DNA from: Acidobacteriaceae bacterium
GTDB taxonomy: Bacteria; Acidobacteriota; Terriglobia; Terriglobales; Acidobacteriaceae
DNA length: 5,964 bases
Direction of reading: 5' to 3'
Assembly (NCBI GenBank): GCA_030042915.1
Contig: JASHYS010000143.1
Coordinates: forward strand, 1-5,964
In this document: in pieces, positions 1-5,964 of the stretch
How positions within the stretch are numbered: position 1 is the first letter of the stretch
Layout: every line of letters starts with the position of its first letter
Notes under the pieces: model-generated
Databases searched by the model: none
What the model was told of the DNA's origin: nothing
Seen by the model: the letters and a program-made list of their open reading frames with translations, nothing else
Translations under genes and position numbers: made by a program

Positions 1-923
1 TCGTCGATGCTGTCCACGCCCGCCCCCTCTTCGTTGGCCGTAAAGGTGAAGTGATAGCGCAGCGAGCCTGTCAAGCGCATCGTCCACTGGTTATTGATGG
101 CGCCCACCAGTATGATGGGTCGCGAGCGAATGTCGGTCAGGCTGGTCTCAGGCGCCTCCTTCACCTCATAACTCTTCTTGTGTTTTTCGAGAGCGCCTAC
201 CAGATGGGCCAGCGCCATGGCAGTAGAAACCGAAACGTGGTGATAGGGGTTAGTGTTGTGTTCGCCAAACGTCGTATCCGCTGACGGCGGCTGCATGTTA
301 CTGGGATGCGTGGTGCCAAGCACGATAAGAACCGGCCGCCCCGAATTCAGCAGCGGATTCCATAGATTCCGGGCGGCAACCTCGCCGCTTGCCGAGGCCT
401 CGTAACGGAGATAGGCGGTAATTCCGCCCGCAACCAACAGCACTGCTGCCAGCGCGATTAGAGCCGCGCGCACGGAATGCTGGCGCGCGCGGGCACCGTG
501 TTGCGCAGCCTTCGCTGCGGGCTCCATTTCGGCCCCAGGCTCATGCAACAGAAACTCGGGTGCATAGGAGCCGAGCGGCAACTCGATTTGGACGCGCGAC
601 TGCTGGCCATTTTCGTGATAAAACTGCGCGATCCGCTTTCTCACCTCAGCGGCGCTGATGCGCACTACTGGATCGGCGTTGGTATCGTAGCTGGGATCGC
701 GGCCGAAGACTTCAACGCCCAGCGTGCGCTCCTTCAAGTCTCCTGAGCGCTCATCGAGGGCCGCTTCGACCACGTATTTGAGCAGTGCAGGGTATCGCCG
801 GCTGCCTTTGAAGTGATAGCTGGAAACGATCGCTTCCAGCTCTCTGGCTACCAGCTCGCGCTCTTCGGCCGAAACCGGCGCCCATCGCGTTTCCGCACGT
901 ACCTTTTCGATTGCCTGGGTCAC
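1..923 (-). CDS. Single-pass membrane protein with conserved N-terminal domain, possible ToxR-like regulator (C-terminus cut by window edge)
   Basis: The frame is open from a stop at 1049-1047 down to the window edge, giving 307 residues from GTG 923. Residues about 20-125 form a soluble domain seen in many acidobacterial proteins: a helical part (ELVARELEAIVSSYHFKG, RRYPALLKYVVEAAL), then GVEVFGRDPSYDTNADPVVR, then a basic helix (AAEVRKRIAQFY) and a strand pair ending in IELPLGSYAPEF. The last part reads like an OmpR-type winged helix (inference). Residues about 150-170 (AALIALAAVLLVAGGI) are the only clear membrane helix. The following domain has two hydrophobic strands (RPVLIVLG, about 196-203; RPIILVGAINNQW, about 268-280) and is probably extracytoplasmic. 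I do not recognise a catalytic motif. Start choice: GTG 923 has AGGCGG five bases upstream and fits the usual short tail before the conserved domain; GTG 974 (GGAAG upstream) would add 17 residues of unconvincing sequence. There is no in-frame ATG before the domain. It is transcribed away from the receptor gene. Coding status is very likely; function is uncertain. Confidence 0.85.
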   Translation of the reverse strand, partial: MTQAIEKVRAETRWAPVSAEERELVARELEAIVSSYHFKGSRRYPALLKYVVEAALDERSGDLKERTLGVEVFGRDPSYDTNADPVVRISAAEVRKRIAQFYHENGQQSRVQIELPLGSYAPEFLLHEPGAEMEPAAKAAQHGARARQHSVRAALIALAAVLLVAGGITAYLRYEASASGEVAARNLWNPLLNSGRPVLIVLGTTHPSNMQPPSADTTFGEHNTNPYHHVSVSTAMALAHLVGALEKHKKSYEVKEAPETSLTDIRSRPIILVGAINNQWTMRLTGSLRYHFTFTANEEGAGVDSID

Positions 924-1043
924 TTGAGCCGCCTGGAAGCACGTAGCATACCCCAATTCGACAAGATTTGTCACGGAGCTTCCAAGCGAACTTCGAGAGC
1001 AGAATCCGAGCCGGTACTCAGATAGGGTACTTCCCGTATAAAT

Positions 1044-1071
1044 TGCTCATTGTAAATGAGATGTGTGAGCA
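1044..1071. promoter_or_regulatory. Nested palindrome overlapping the minus-strand -10 box, candidate operator
   Basis: CTCATT (1046-1051) and AATGAG (1055-1060) are perfect inverted arms around GTA. A second pair, TGCTCA (1044-1049) and TGAGCA (1066-1071), is nested around it. The inner palindrome covers the predicted -10 hexamer (1049-1054), so a bound repressor would block that promoter. Two direct GGTACT copies (1013-1018 and 1026-1031) lie just downstream on the same side. The binding protein is unknown; no regulator gene other than the possible one at 1-923 is in the window. Confidence 0.35.
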
Positions 1072-1079
1072 TTGGTCAA
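1049..1079 (-). promoter_or_regulatory. Predicted sigma70-like promoter of the minus-strand membrane protein gene
   Basis: On the minus strand TTGACC (1079-1074, 5 of 6 to consensus) is followed after 19 bases by TACAAT (1054-1049, 5 of 6). The spacer is two bases longer than ideal. Transcription would start near 1042, leaving a leader of roughly 120 bases before GTG 923, or about 70 before GTG 974. The strand and position suit the downstream gene. No experimental support. Confidence 0.5.
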
Positions 1080-1131
1080 AACTCAGGCCCTACGTAACAT
1101 ACGGTAGCAACCTTGCCTCCGGCGTGGTGCG

Positions 1132-1145
1132 GGCATAAGAATGCC
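1132..1145. repeat. Small hairpin GGCAT/ATGCC sharing a 10-bp direct repeat
   Basis: GGCAT (1132-1136) and ATGCC (1141-1145) pair around an AAGA loop. An alternative pairing is GGGCAT (1131-1136) with ATGCCC (1158-1163). The core ATAAGAATGC recurs exactly at 1200-1209 with a similar GC-rich continuation. The stem is short and could be chance on its own. Confidence 0.3.
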
Positions 1146-1246
1146 ACGGGCTTCAAGATGCCCCTGCGGTGAGAATGTGCCCGCGAGAGACCTGAAGAGA
1201 TAAGAATGCGGGCGTGGCAACGCGGAGAAGGCAGAGGTGGGGTCTG

Positions 1247-1298
1247 CTTCCCTTCATTTCGGCCGGAATCCCTTCCAGATGCGAAGTGAGAAGGGAAG
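1247..1298. repeat. 9-bp perfect inverted repeat, CTTCCCTTC/GAAGGGAAG
   Basis: CTTCCCTTC (1247-1255) is exactly complementary in inverted order to GAAGGGAAG (1290-1298), with 34 bases between the arms. It lies 137-188 bases upstream of the receptor start codon, so if the transcript begins further upstream it would form a stem in the leader RNA. The spacer contains CGGCCG (1260-1265). The role is unknown. Confidence 0.4.
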
Positions 1299-1343
1299 AC
1301 GCGTCCGGCTTTCGCGAAGGATGCGGTGCGATTCACGTCTGCA

Positions 1344-1373
1344 GGGAACCCCTGAGGCTAAGCCGGCGTTCCC
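1344..1373. repeat. Hairpin GGGAAC/GTTCCC with inner GGC-TAA-GCC stem, in the receptor leader
   Basis: GGGAAC (1344-1349) pairs with GTTCCC (1368-1373), and inside it GGC (1357-1358 region) and GCC (1362-1364) can close a second small stem around TAA. It ends about 60 bases before the receptor start codon. No run of T follows, so it is not an intrinsic terminator. It could be a leader stem or the remnant of a dispersed intergenic repeat. Confidence 0.35.
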
Positions 1374-1422
1374 CCGATTGGCCACTACAAAAACCATCGA
1401 TCAAACTGACGTTCACTTATTC

Positions 1423-1428
1423 AGGAGG
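1423..1428 (+). promoter_or_regulatory. Ribosome binding site AGGAGG that fixes the receptor start
   Basis: A full AGGAGG sits six bases before ATG 1435 and nine before ATG 1438. It rules against the upstream in-frame ATG at 1237, which would add 66 residues without signal-peptide character, and against ATG 1429, which directly abuts it. Confidence 0.85.
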
Positions 1429-1434
1429 ATGGCA

Positions 1435-4400
1435 ATGATGCAACGCAAACCACTTGGAGTCGTTCTCGGGTCGCTGCTCCTGCTCGTGCTCGGTTGCACG
1501 CAGATGCTCTGGAGCCAAGCGGTCTCCGCCACTCTCGTAGGAACCGTCACCGACAGCAAAAACGCCACTGTCCCCAAGGCAATGGTGACGATTGTTGAAG
1601 ACGCTACCGGCATTTCGCACACCGACACGACCAACGAAAGCGGCAATTACTCGTTTCCCGATCTCACGCCGGGAAGCTATACGGTCACCATCGCCGCGCA
1701 GGGTTTCAAGAAAGAAACCCGTGCCGGCGTGGACGTAGTGGTGAACACCACTACCCGCGTCGATATCACGCTTCAGCCCGGCAGTGTGACTGAGACGGTC
1801 ACCGTCACTGGTGCTCCGCCTATCCTGGAAACCGACCGCGCCGATGTCACCACCAACATTGAGGCGCAAACTCTTAACAACATACCTGTCATGGTGAATC
1901 AGAACTTCCAGACAGTTCTCAGCCTGTCTCCCGGCGTGGGTCCGCCCATCTTCGAGCACTCGCAGTTCTTTAATGCGGCCAGCTCCATCCAGACTGAGGT
2001 CAACGGCCAGCCGCGCGTGGGCAACAGCTACCAGATTGAGGGCATTGACGACGATGAACGGACCGGTCTGCTGCAGGTGATGATCCCGCCCGAGCAAGCC
2101 ATTCAGACCGTCGACATCGCCACCGCAGATTACGAGCCCGAATTGGGCCGCGCCGTAGGCACGGTCACCAACGTGATCCTCAAGTCCGGCGGTAACCAGT
2201 TTCACGGCCTGGTGACTGAGTACAACCAGAACAACGATATGAATGCGCGCTCCTACTTCAATACCACGGTGGGGCACGTCGCTTACAACTACTTTGGCGG
2301 CGCCGTAGGCGGCCCCATCAAGAAAGACAAGCTGTTCTTCTTTGGCGATTTCTTCCGCTCGCCCGATCACGAAGCTGATAACTACGTGATCACCATTCCA
2401 TCACCCACCTGGTACACCTGCAACACCAATGGCTACATCGACCTGAGCGGCGCAATCAAATCGACCGGCGCAGGACAGATCTACGATCCCGCCACGGGCA
2501 ACGCCTCCGGACAGAACCGCACGGCTTACCCCAACAACCAGATTCCGTGCAATGCCACCGCTGCGGGGAACGAGGGTGTGACCACGTATGCGGATCCGGT
2601 CGCCATCAAGCTGATGCAGCTTTTGAAGGCGCCCAACAACGGCAACTCGGCCACCTGGACAACATATTCGGTCAGCAACGACTACTCGTCGCCCAACCTG
2701 CCCTTCGACAAAAACACTAACCGCTACGATGCCAAAATCGACTATCAGATCACGCCCAAGGACCACCTGAGCTACCGCTTTGAGCGCGAGACCGTGACCA
2801 CGTTCCAGGCGCCGATGTGGGGATCCGCGGGAGGCGGACCCGCCAATAGCGCATTCCAGGGAACGGGACAGCAGAATGTGTACAGCACCGGCTTCAATTA
2901 CGACCGGGCATTCTCCAGCACCCTGCTCGCCGAGGCCCGCCTCGGCGTGGCTCACTACGGCAACAGCGCACTGCCGAGCGACTACGGCGCCACCGATGCC
3001 ACCACCATCGGCATTCCCGGCGTGAACATCAGCCAGTTCACCAGCGGTCAGGTCAGAATCGATATGAGCGATTTCAACTCGAACCCGCTGATCGGCTACT
3101 CGGTGTCGCTGCCCTGGATTCGCGGCGAGACCAACGTCGACGCAGTGAATCACTGGACCAAGATCGTCCGCAACCACACCTTCAAGTTCGGCGCAGATGT
3201 GCGGCGCATTCACGACAACCTGCTGCAGGATCAGACCTACGGTGCGAGCGGCGCCATCACTTTCTCTGAGAGCCAAACCTCGTGCGCCAACTGCAGCAGC
3301 AGCGGCGGCGCTACTGCCACGGATATCGGCAACGAGATGGCCAGTGAGCTGCTCGACGTGCCCAGCACCGTCGGCCGCGACATCAACACCTACTTTCCGC
3401 GCTACCGCCAGTGGTGGGTCTTCGCTTTCGCCGGCGACCAATGGCAAGTTTCGCCCAAACTGACTCTCGATTTGGGTCTGCGCTGGGAGCTGTATCCTCC
3501 GGCAACGCCGGCACAAGCGGGGGGATTCTCAAACTACAACCCCTCCAACAACACCCTGGTCATCGCAGGCGTAGGCGGCAATCCCAGCAACCTTGGCATG
3601 CAGACCGTGTACAAGTACTTCGCGCCGCGCGTTGGTGCTGCCTATCGGTTGAGCGAAAAAACCGTCATTCGCACCGGCTTCGGTATCAGCTACACGCCGT
3701 TCGAGGACAACACCTATGCGTACAACTATCCAGTGCGCGCCAACAACGGCTACACTTCAGCCAATTCATTTACCCAAGCCGCGCTCGGCGTCAGCACGGT
3801 GGCATGCTCCAGCGTGCAGACGTATTTCACCTATGAGTGCGGTTTCCCGGCGCCGATTCCGGTGTCCATCCCCCCGAACGGCATCATCCAGGTGGCCTCG
3901 GGCTCGAACACTCTCAACGCCGCATCGGAGTTCTACATCCCGCTCAACTACCACAACCCCTACGTGGATTCGTGGAACGTCACGGTCCAGCAGGCCTTAC
4001 CGATGGGGTGGAATGCGCAGTTGGCCTACGTGGGCAATCACGGCACAAAACTCGGCGTCGGCCAGAACATCAACCTGGCCAATGCGCTGAACCTGGGAAC
4101 GGCCGGCCTTCCGCTCTATATGGCGTTCGGGAAGTCGGCCTCGGTGACCGAGGACTTTTTGGGCTTTTCGTCGAACTATGCTGCGCTGCAAGCTGAGTTG
4201 AATCGCCACTTCACTGGAGATCTGGGCGTGACCACGTCGTTCACATGGGGCAAAGGTCTGGATTATGCGACGGGCGGCGACGACGACGGCGGCCTGCTCT
4301 TCTGGCTCAATCAGCGCCACAGCTACGGCCCGACGGACTTCGATCACCGGTTCAACCTGGAGGAAAGCGTCGTCTGGGCTCTGCCCTTCGGCCCGCACGA

Positions 4401-4953
4401 AAGGTGGCTCAATGCCGGTCCCGCTGCCTCCGTCCTCGGTGGCTGGCAACTCTCCGGAGTGGTTTCAGCTTACTCCGGCCTGACCATCGATATTGAAGCC
4501 AGCGGCGCCAGCATCAACACTTCCGGCGAACAGCAGATGGCGAACATTAGTGGGCCCTTTAGTGTTGAACACGGCATCGGAGCCGGACACAACTGGTTCA
4601 ACCCGAGCGTCTTCTCCCAACCAACCGGTTGCACCGGCGGCGTGGGAACGCCGTGCGCTCTGGCGTATGGAACCAGCATTGGCGACGTAAGCCGCAACGC
4701 GTACCGCGGGCCCGGATACATGCAGAACAACGCGTCGTTGTTCAAGAATTTTGAAATCCACGAAAACTGGGTGTTTGCCTTCCGCTTCGATGCCTTCCAA
4801 CTCACTAACTCGCCGCAGTTCTCGAGCCCGTCCAATTCGATCACCAGTGGAACTTTTGGTCAGGTCACCAGTACAATCGGGAGCGGCGCTGGCGTCATCA
4901 ATGCCATTGGCGGCGGCCGCACACTGCAAGTTTCCGGTACGTTGAAGTTCTGA
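1435..4953 (+). CDS. Oar-like TonB-dependent outer-membrane receptor
   Basis: Complete 1172-residue protein. Residues 1-29 or 1-32 are a signal peptide (RK, then LGVVLGSLLLLVLG; likely cleavage after SQA or VSA). Residues about 33-115 are a carboxypeptidase-regulatory-like beta-sandwich (LVGTVTD, NESGNYSFPDLTPGSYTVTI). Residues about 120-255 are the plug (VTVTGAPPILETDRADV, NSYQIEGIDDDERT, LGRAVGTVTNVILKSGGNQF). The rest is a large beta-barrel with typical acidobacterial signatures: NYFGGAVGGPIKKDKLFFFG, FAGDQWQVSPKLTLDLGLRW, YFAPRVGAAYRLSEKTVIRTG, NPYVDSWNVTVQQ and DFDHRFNLEESVVWALPFG. It ends in strand VSGTLKF with the terminal Phe of outer-membrane proteins. Such receptors import large substrates (often glycans or peptides) using TonB energy; the substrate cannot be read here. 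I see no clear TonB box. Eight mature-region cysteines occur as four close or moderately spaced pairs. ATG 1435 or 1438 may be used. It has its own terminator, so it is probably monocistronic. Confidence 0.95.
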   Translation: MMQRKPLGVVLGSLLLLVLGCTQMLWSQAVSATLVGTVTDSKNATVPKAMVTIVEDATGISHTDTTNESGNYSFPDLTPGSYTVTIAAQGFKKETRAGVDVVVNTTTRVDITLQPGSVTETVTVTGAPPILETDRADVTTNIEAQTLNNIPVMVNQNFQTVLSLSPGVGPPIFEHSQFFNAASSIQTEVNGQPRVGNSYQIEGIDDDERTGLLQVMIPPEQAIQTVDIATADYEPELGRAVGTVTNVILKSGGNQFHGLVTEYNQNNDMNARSYFNTTVGHVAYNYFGGAVGGPIKKDKLFFFGDFFRSPDHEADNYVITIPSPTWYTCNTNGYIDLSGAIKSTGAGQIYDPATGNASGQNRTAYPNNQIPCNATAAGNEGVTTYADPVAIKLMQLLKAPNNGNSATWTTYSVSNDYSSPNLPFDKNTNRYDAKIDYQITPKDHLSYRFERETVTTFQAPMWGSAGGGPANSAFQGTGQQNVYSTGFNYDRAFSSTLLAEARLGVAHYGNSALPSDYGATDATTIGIPGVNISQFTSGQVRIDMSDFNSNPLIGYSVSLPWIRGETNVDAVNHWTKIVRNHTFKFGADVRRIHDNLLQDQTYGASGAITFSESQTSCANCSSSGGATATDIGNEMASELLDVPSTVGRDINTYFPRYRQWWVFAFAGDQWQVSPKLTLDLGLRWELYPPATPAQAGGFSNYNPSNNTLVIAGVGGNPSNLGMQTVYKYFAPRVGAAYRLSEKTVIRTGFGISYTPFEDNTYAYNYPVRANNGYTSANSFTQAALGVSTVACSSVQTYFTYECGFPAPIPVSIPPNGIIQVASGSNTLNAASEFYIPLNYHNPYVDSWNVTVQQALPMGWNAQLAYVGNHGTKLGVGQNINLANALNLGTAGLPLYMAFGKSASVTEDFLGFSSNYAALQAELNRHFTGDLGVTTSFTWGKGLDYATGGDDDGGLLFWLNQRHSYGPTDFDHRFNLEESVVWALPFGPHERWLNAGPAASVLGGWQLSGVVSAYSGLTIDIEASGASINTSGEQQMANISGPFSVEHGIGAGHNWFNPSVFSQPTGCTGGVGTPCALAYGTSIGDVSRNAYRGPGYMQNNASLFKNFEIHENWVFAFRFDAFQLTNSPQFSSPSNSITSGTFGQVTSTIGSGAGVINAIGGGRTLQVSGTLKF

Positions 4954-4999
4954 GGAAGCCAACCGCTCGGTAGGGCATTGCTGCCGGGCGAAAGTCATC

Positions 5000-5036
5000 G
5001 GCCGGCTATCGCAACGCGCGGTGGCCGGCCTTTTTT
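5000..5036 (+). terminator. Intrinsic terminator of the receptor gene
   Basis: GGCCGGC (5000-5006) pairs with GCCGGCC (5024-5030). The stem continues inward through U-G, A-U, U-G, C-G, G-C and C-G pairs to a five-base loop (5013-5017), giving 13 pairs in all. Six T follow at once (5031-5036). It lies 46 bases after the receptor stop codon and separates the receptor from the next gene. Confidence 0.9.
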
Positions 5037-5065
5037 CGTTGGCGGTCACTCGCGCAGAATCGCTC

Positions 5066-5071
5066 TAGAAT
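5066..5071 (+). promoter_or_regulatory. Possible -10 element just upstream of the glycosyltransferase start
   Basis: TAGAAT matches the -10 consensus in five of six positions and fits the TANNNT pattern. It ends nine bases before GTG 5081, so transcription would begin about three bases before the start codon. No good -35 hexamer lies at 16-18 bases; TTGGCG (5039-5044) is 21 bases away. The gene lacks a clear ribosome binding site, which would suit a leaderless mRNA. Weak evidence. Confidence 0.3.
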
Positions 5072-5080
5072 GGATTTTCA

Positions 5081-5964
5081 GTGCCCAAGCCCCGAGCCAA
5101 GCCGCGCGCGCCAGCGCGAAAGACGCATGCGCAATCGAAAAAGCTGCGCGCCCCACTCCAAGAACCGGCCCTGACAACGCAAAAGTCATCCGTGCCCGCC
5201 GGCTCGCGCCTCGATCTGCTGATTTATCTGGCGTTGCTGGTGGCCACGTTCGCCGTCTACGCGCAGGTCCGCCATTTTGATTTCGTCAACTACGACGATC
5301 CCGATTACACCACGCGCAATGTACACGTCAGACAAGGGCTGACCGTACAGGGGCTGGAGTGGGCGCTGACCTCGCGTGATGCCGCCAACTGGTTTCCGGC
5401 GACCTGGGTCTCGCACATGCTCGACGCGCAGTTCTTTGGCCTGGAAAGCGGCTGGCACCACCTGCACAACGTCCTGCTGCACGCGCTGGCCGCCATCTTC
5501 CTGTTCATTTTTCTTGAGCAATCCACACACTCGCGCTGGCGCAGTGCGTTGGTGGCGTTTCTGTTCGCATTGCATCCGCTGCATGTGGAATCAGTGGCCT
5601 GGATAGCCGAGCGCAAAGATGTGCTCAGCGCCTGCTTCTGGTTTCTCACCTTATGGGCTTATGTTCGATATGCTCTGCGCCCGAGTTGGGGACGGTACCT
5701 GCCGGTAGCTTTGGGATTGTTCCTGGGGTTGATGGCCAAGCCGATGGTGGTCACGCTTCCGTTGGTTCTGTTTCTGCTGGACTACTGGCCGCTGCAGCGA
5801 TTGCCGCAGATGTGGCGTAAAGCCATCTGGGAAAAAGCTCCGCTTCTGGTGCTATCTTGCGCCGCTGCCGTAATCACTTACCTGGTGCAGCGCCACGCCG
5901 GCGCGGTGAAAGCTCTACCGCTCGGGACTCGTCTCGAAAACGCCGTGCTCTCCTCGGCAATCTA
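5081..5964 (+). CDS. TMTC-like multi-pass glycosyltransferase, probably with C-terminal TPR repeats (cut by window edge)
   Basis: 294 residues are visible from GTG 5081; an in-frame TAG at 5066-5068 bounds the start. GTG 5192 is an alternative that would drop a basic Lys/Arg/Pro/Ala-rich cytoplasmic tail (residues 1-40). Membrane helices are seen at about 45-62, 130-146, 155-168, 180-197, 205-218, 222-236 and 254-270. The first extracytoplasmic loop carries FVNYDDPDY (D72, D73), where GT-C enzymes such as protein O-mannosyltransferases keep acidic catalytic residues. Further family signatures are ANWFPATWVSHMLDAQFFGL, HHLHNVLLHAL, FALHPLHVESVAWIAERKDV, LGLMAKPMVVTLPLVLFLLD and YWPL. Known relatives (TMTC family, often annotated as TPR proteins) move a sugar, typically mannose, from a polyprenyl-phosphate carrier to extracytoplasmic protein; bacterial members are little studied. 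TPR repeats usually follow the membrane part but lie outside the window. The terminator upstream makes it independent of the receptor. Confidence 0.9.
   Translation, partial: MPKPRAKPRAPARKTHAQSKKLRAPLQEPALTTQKSSVPAGSRLDLLIYLALLVATFAVYAQVRHFDFVNYDDPDYTTRNVHVRQGLTVQGLEWALTSRDAANWFPATWVSHMLDAQFFGLESGWHHLHNVLLHALAAIFLFIFLEQSTHSRWRSALVAFLFALHPLHVESVAWIAERKDVLSACFWFLTLWAYVRYALRPSWGRYLPVALGLFLGLMAKPMVVTLPLVLFLLDYWPLQRLPQMWRKAIWEKAPLLVLSCAAAVITYLVQRHAGAVKALPLGTRLENAVLSSAI

Larger units (their letters stand above)
1080..1422. other. Non-coding divergent intergenic region with many inverted repeats
   Basis: No credible gene lies here. Open frames across it (for example minus 1336-1076, and the plus frame upstream of the receptor start) give arginine- and proline-rich translations with no domain and no ribosome binding site. 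What it does hold is structure: a short hairpin at 1132-1145, a 10-bp direct repeat ATAAGAATGC at 1135-1144 and 1200-1209, a pair GCGGGCA/TGCCCGC at 1129-1135 and 1178-1184, a 9-bp inverted repeat at 1247-1298, an 8-bp palindrome TTCGCGAA at 1311-1318 and a hairpin at 1344-1373. The receptor promoter should be here, but I find only weak candidates, such as TTGGTC (1072-1077) with TAACAT (1095-1100) at 17-base spacing. Confidence 0.6.

Noticed and set aside
477..746. Plus-strand open frame opposite the membrane protein gene
   Set aside because: Antisense shadow of the real minus-strand frame, without motif or ribosome binding site.
751..942. 63-residue minus-strand open frame beginning with ATG 942
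   Set aside because: It overlaps the conserved N-terminal domain in a different frame; the frame giving the family motifs is the one starting at GTG 923 or 974. I see no sign that a frameshift joins them.
1072..1100. TTGGTC/TAACAT pair on the plus strand as the receptor promoter
   Set aside because: The spacing is 17 bases, but the hexamers match consensus in only three and four positions, so it was not entered as a feature.
1076..1336. 86-residue minus-strand open frame in the intergenic region
   Set aside because: No domain, odd composition, and it crosses several inverted repeats. It may at most be a conserved intergenic repeat that gets mis-called as a gene.
1237..1434. Upstream extension of the receptor reading frame to ATG 1237
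   Set aside because: The extra 66 residues are basic and unlike a signal peptide, whereas AGGAGG at 1423-1428 is followed by ATG 1435 and a clear signal peptide.
1417..2370. 317-residue open frame on the minus strand inside the receptor gene
   Set aside because: It is antisense to well-conserved receptor domains, its translation is Val/Gly/Asp/His-rich without any domain, and long antisense frames are expected from the GC-rich third positions of the real gene.
2401..3516. 371-residue open frame on the minus strand inside the receptor gene
   Set aside because: It is antisense to the beta-barrel region; the translation has no recognisable motif and no ribosome binding site context, so it is a codon-bias shadow.
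4465..5049. Minus-strand open frame of 194 residues over the receptor's 3' end and the terminator
   Set aside because: It runs through the intrinsic terminator hairpin and is antisense to the conserved C-terminal barrel; low-complexity translation.
1..5964. Mobile element, CRISPR array, tRNA or toxin-antitoxin pair
   Set aside because: No transposase motifs, terminal inverted repeats, regularly spaced repeats or tRNA-like cloverleaf were seen by eye; all three long frames have ordinary chromosomal relatives.

Overview
The window looks like ordinary chromosome of an Acidobacteriota bacterium (class Terriglobia or a close relative). This rests on protein style alone: a large Oar-like TonB-dependent receptor with an N-terminal carboxypeptidase-regulatory-like domain, a membrane protein with an N-terminal domain that I associate with this phylum, and a TMTC-like membrane glycosyltransferase of the kind that usually carries TPR repeats. 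No database search was possible. The DNA is fairly GC-rich, and I see no insertion sequence, tRNA, rRNA or CRISPR array.

Layout. Positions 1-923 (minus strand) hold the N-terminal part of a single-pass membrane protein; its C-terminus runs off the left edge. Its upstream side carries a good sigma70-like promoter (1079-1049) whose -10 box lies inside a 15-bp palindrome. Positions about 1080-1428 are non-coding and unusually rich in inverted repeats; they form the leader side of the divergent receptor gene. Positions 1435-4953 (plus strand) encode a complete 1172-residue outer-membrane receptor with a strong AGGAGG ribosome binding site. A near-textbook intrinsic terminator (5000-5036) ends that transcript. 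Positions 5081-5964 (plus strand) start a multi-pass TMTC-like glycosyltransferase that runs off the right edge. It has no clear ribosome binding site, but a -10-like TAGAAT lies just upstream of its GTG start.

How they may work together. The minus-strand protein and the receptor are divergently transcribed from one intergenic region. The cytoplasmic domain of the minus-strand protein ends in a stretch that reads like an OmpR-type winged helix. It is followed by one membrane helix and an extracytoplasmic domain, which is the ToxR/CadC layout. A membrane-bound regulator acting on the neighbouring receptor is therefore a reasonable but unproven hypothesis. The glycosyltransferase is separated from the receptor by the terminator and is probably an independent unit. 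I did not find a clearly new multi-gene system here; the items most worth a second look are the possible ToxR-like regulator, the structured leader, the paired cysteines in the receptor and the possible leaderless start.
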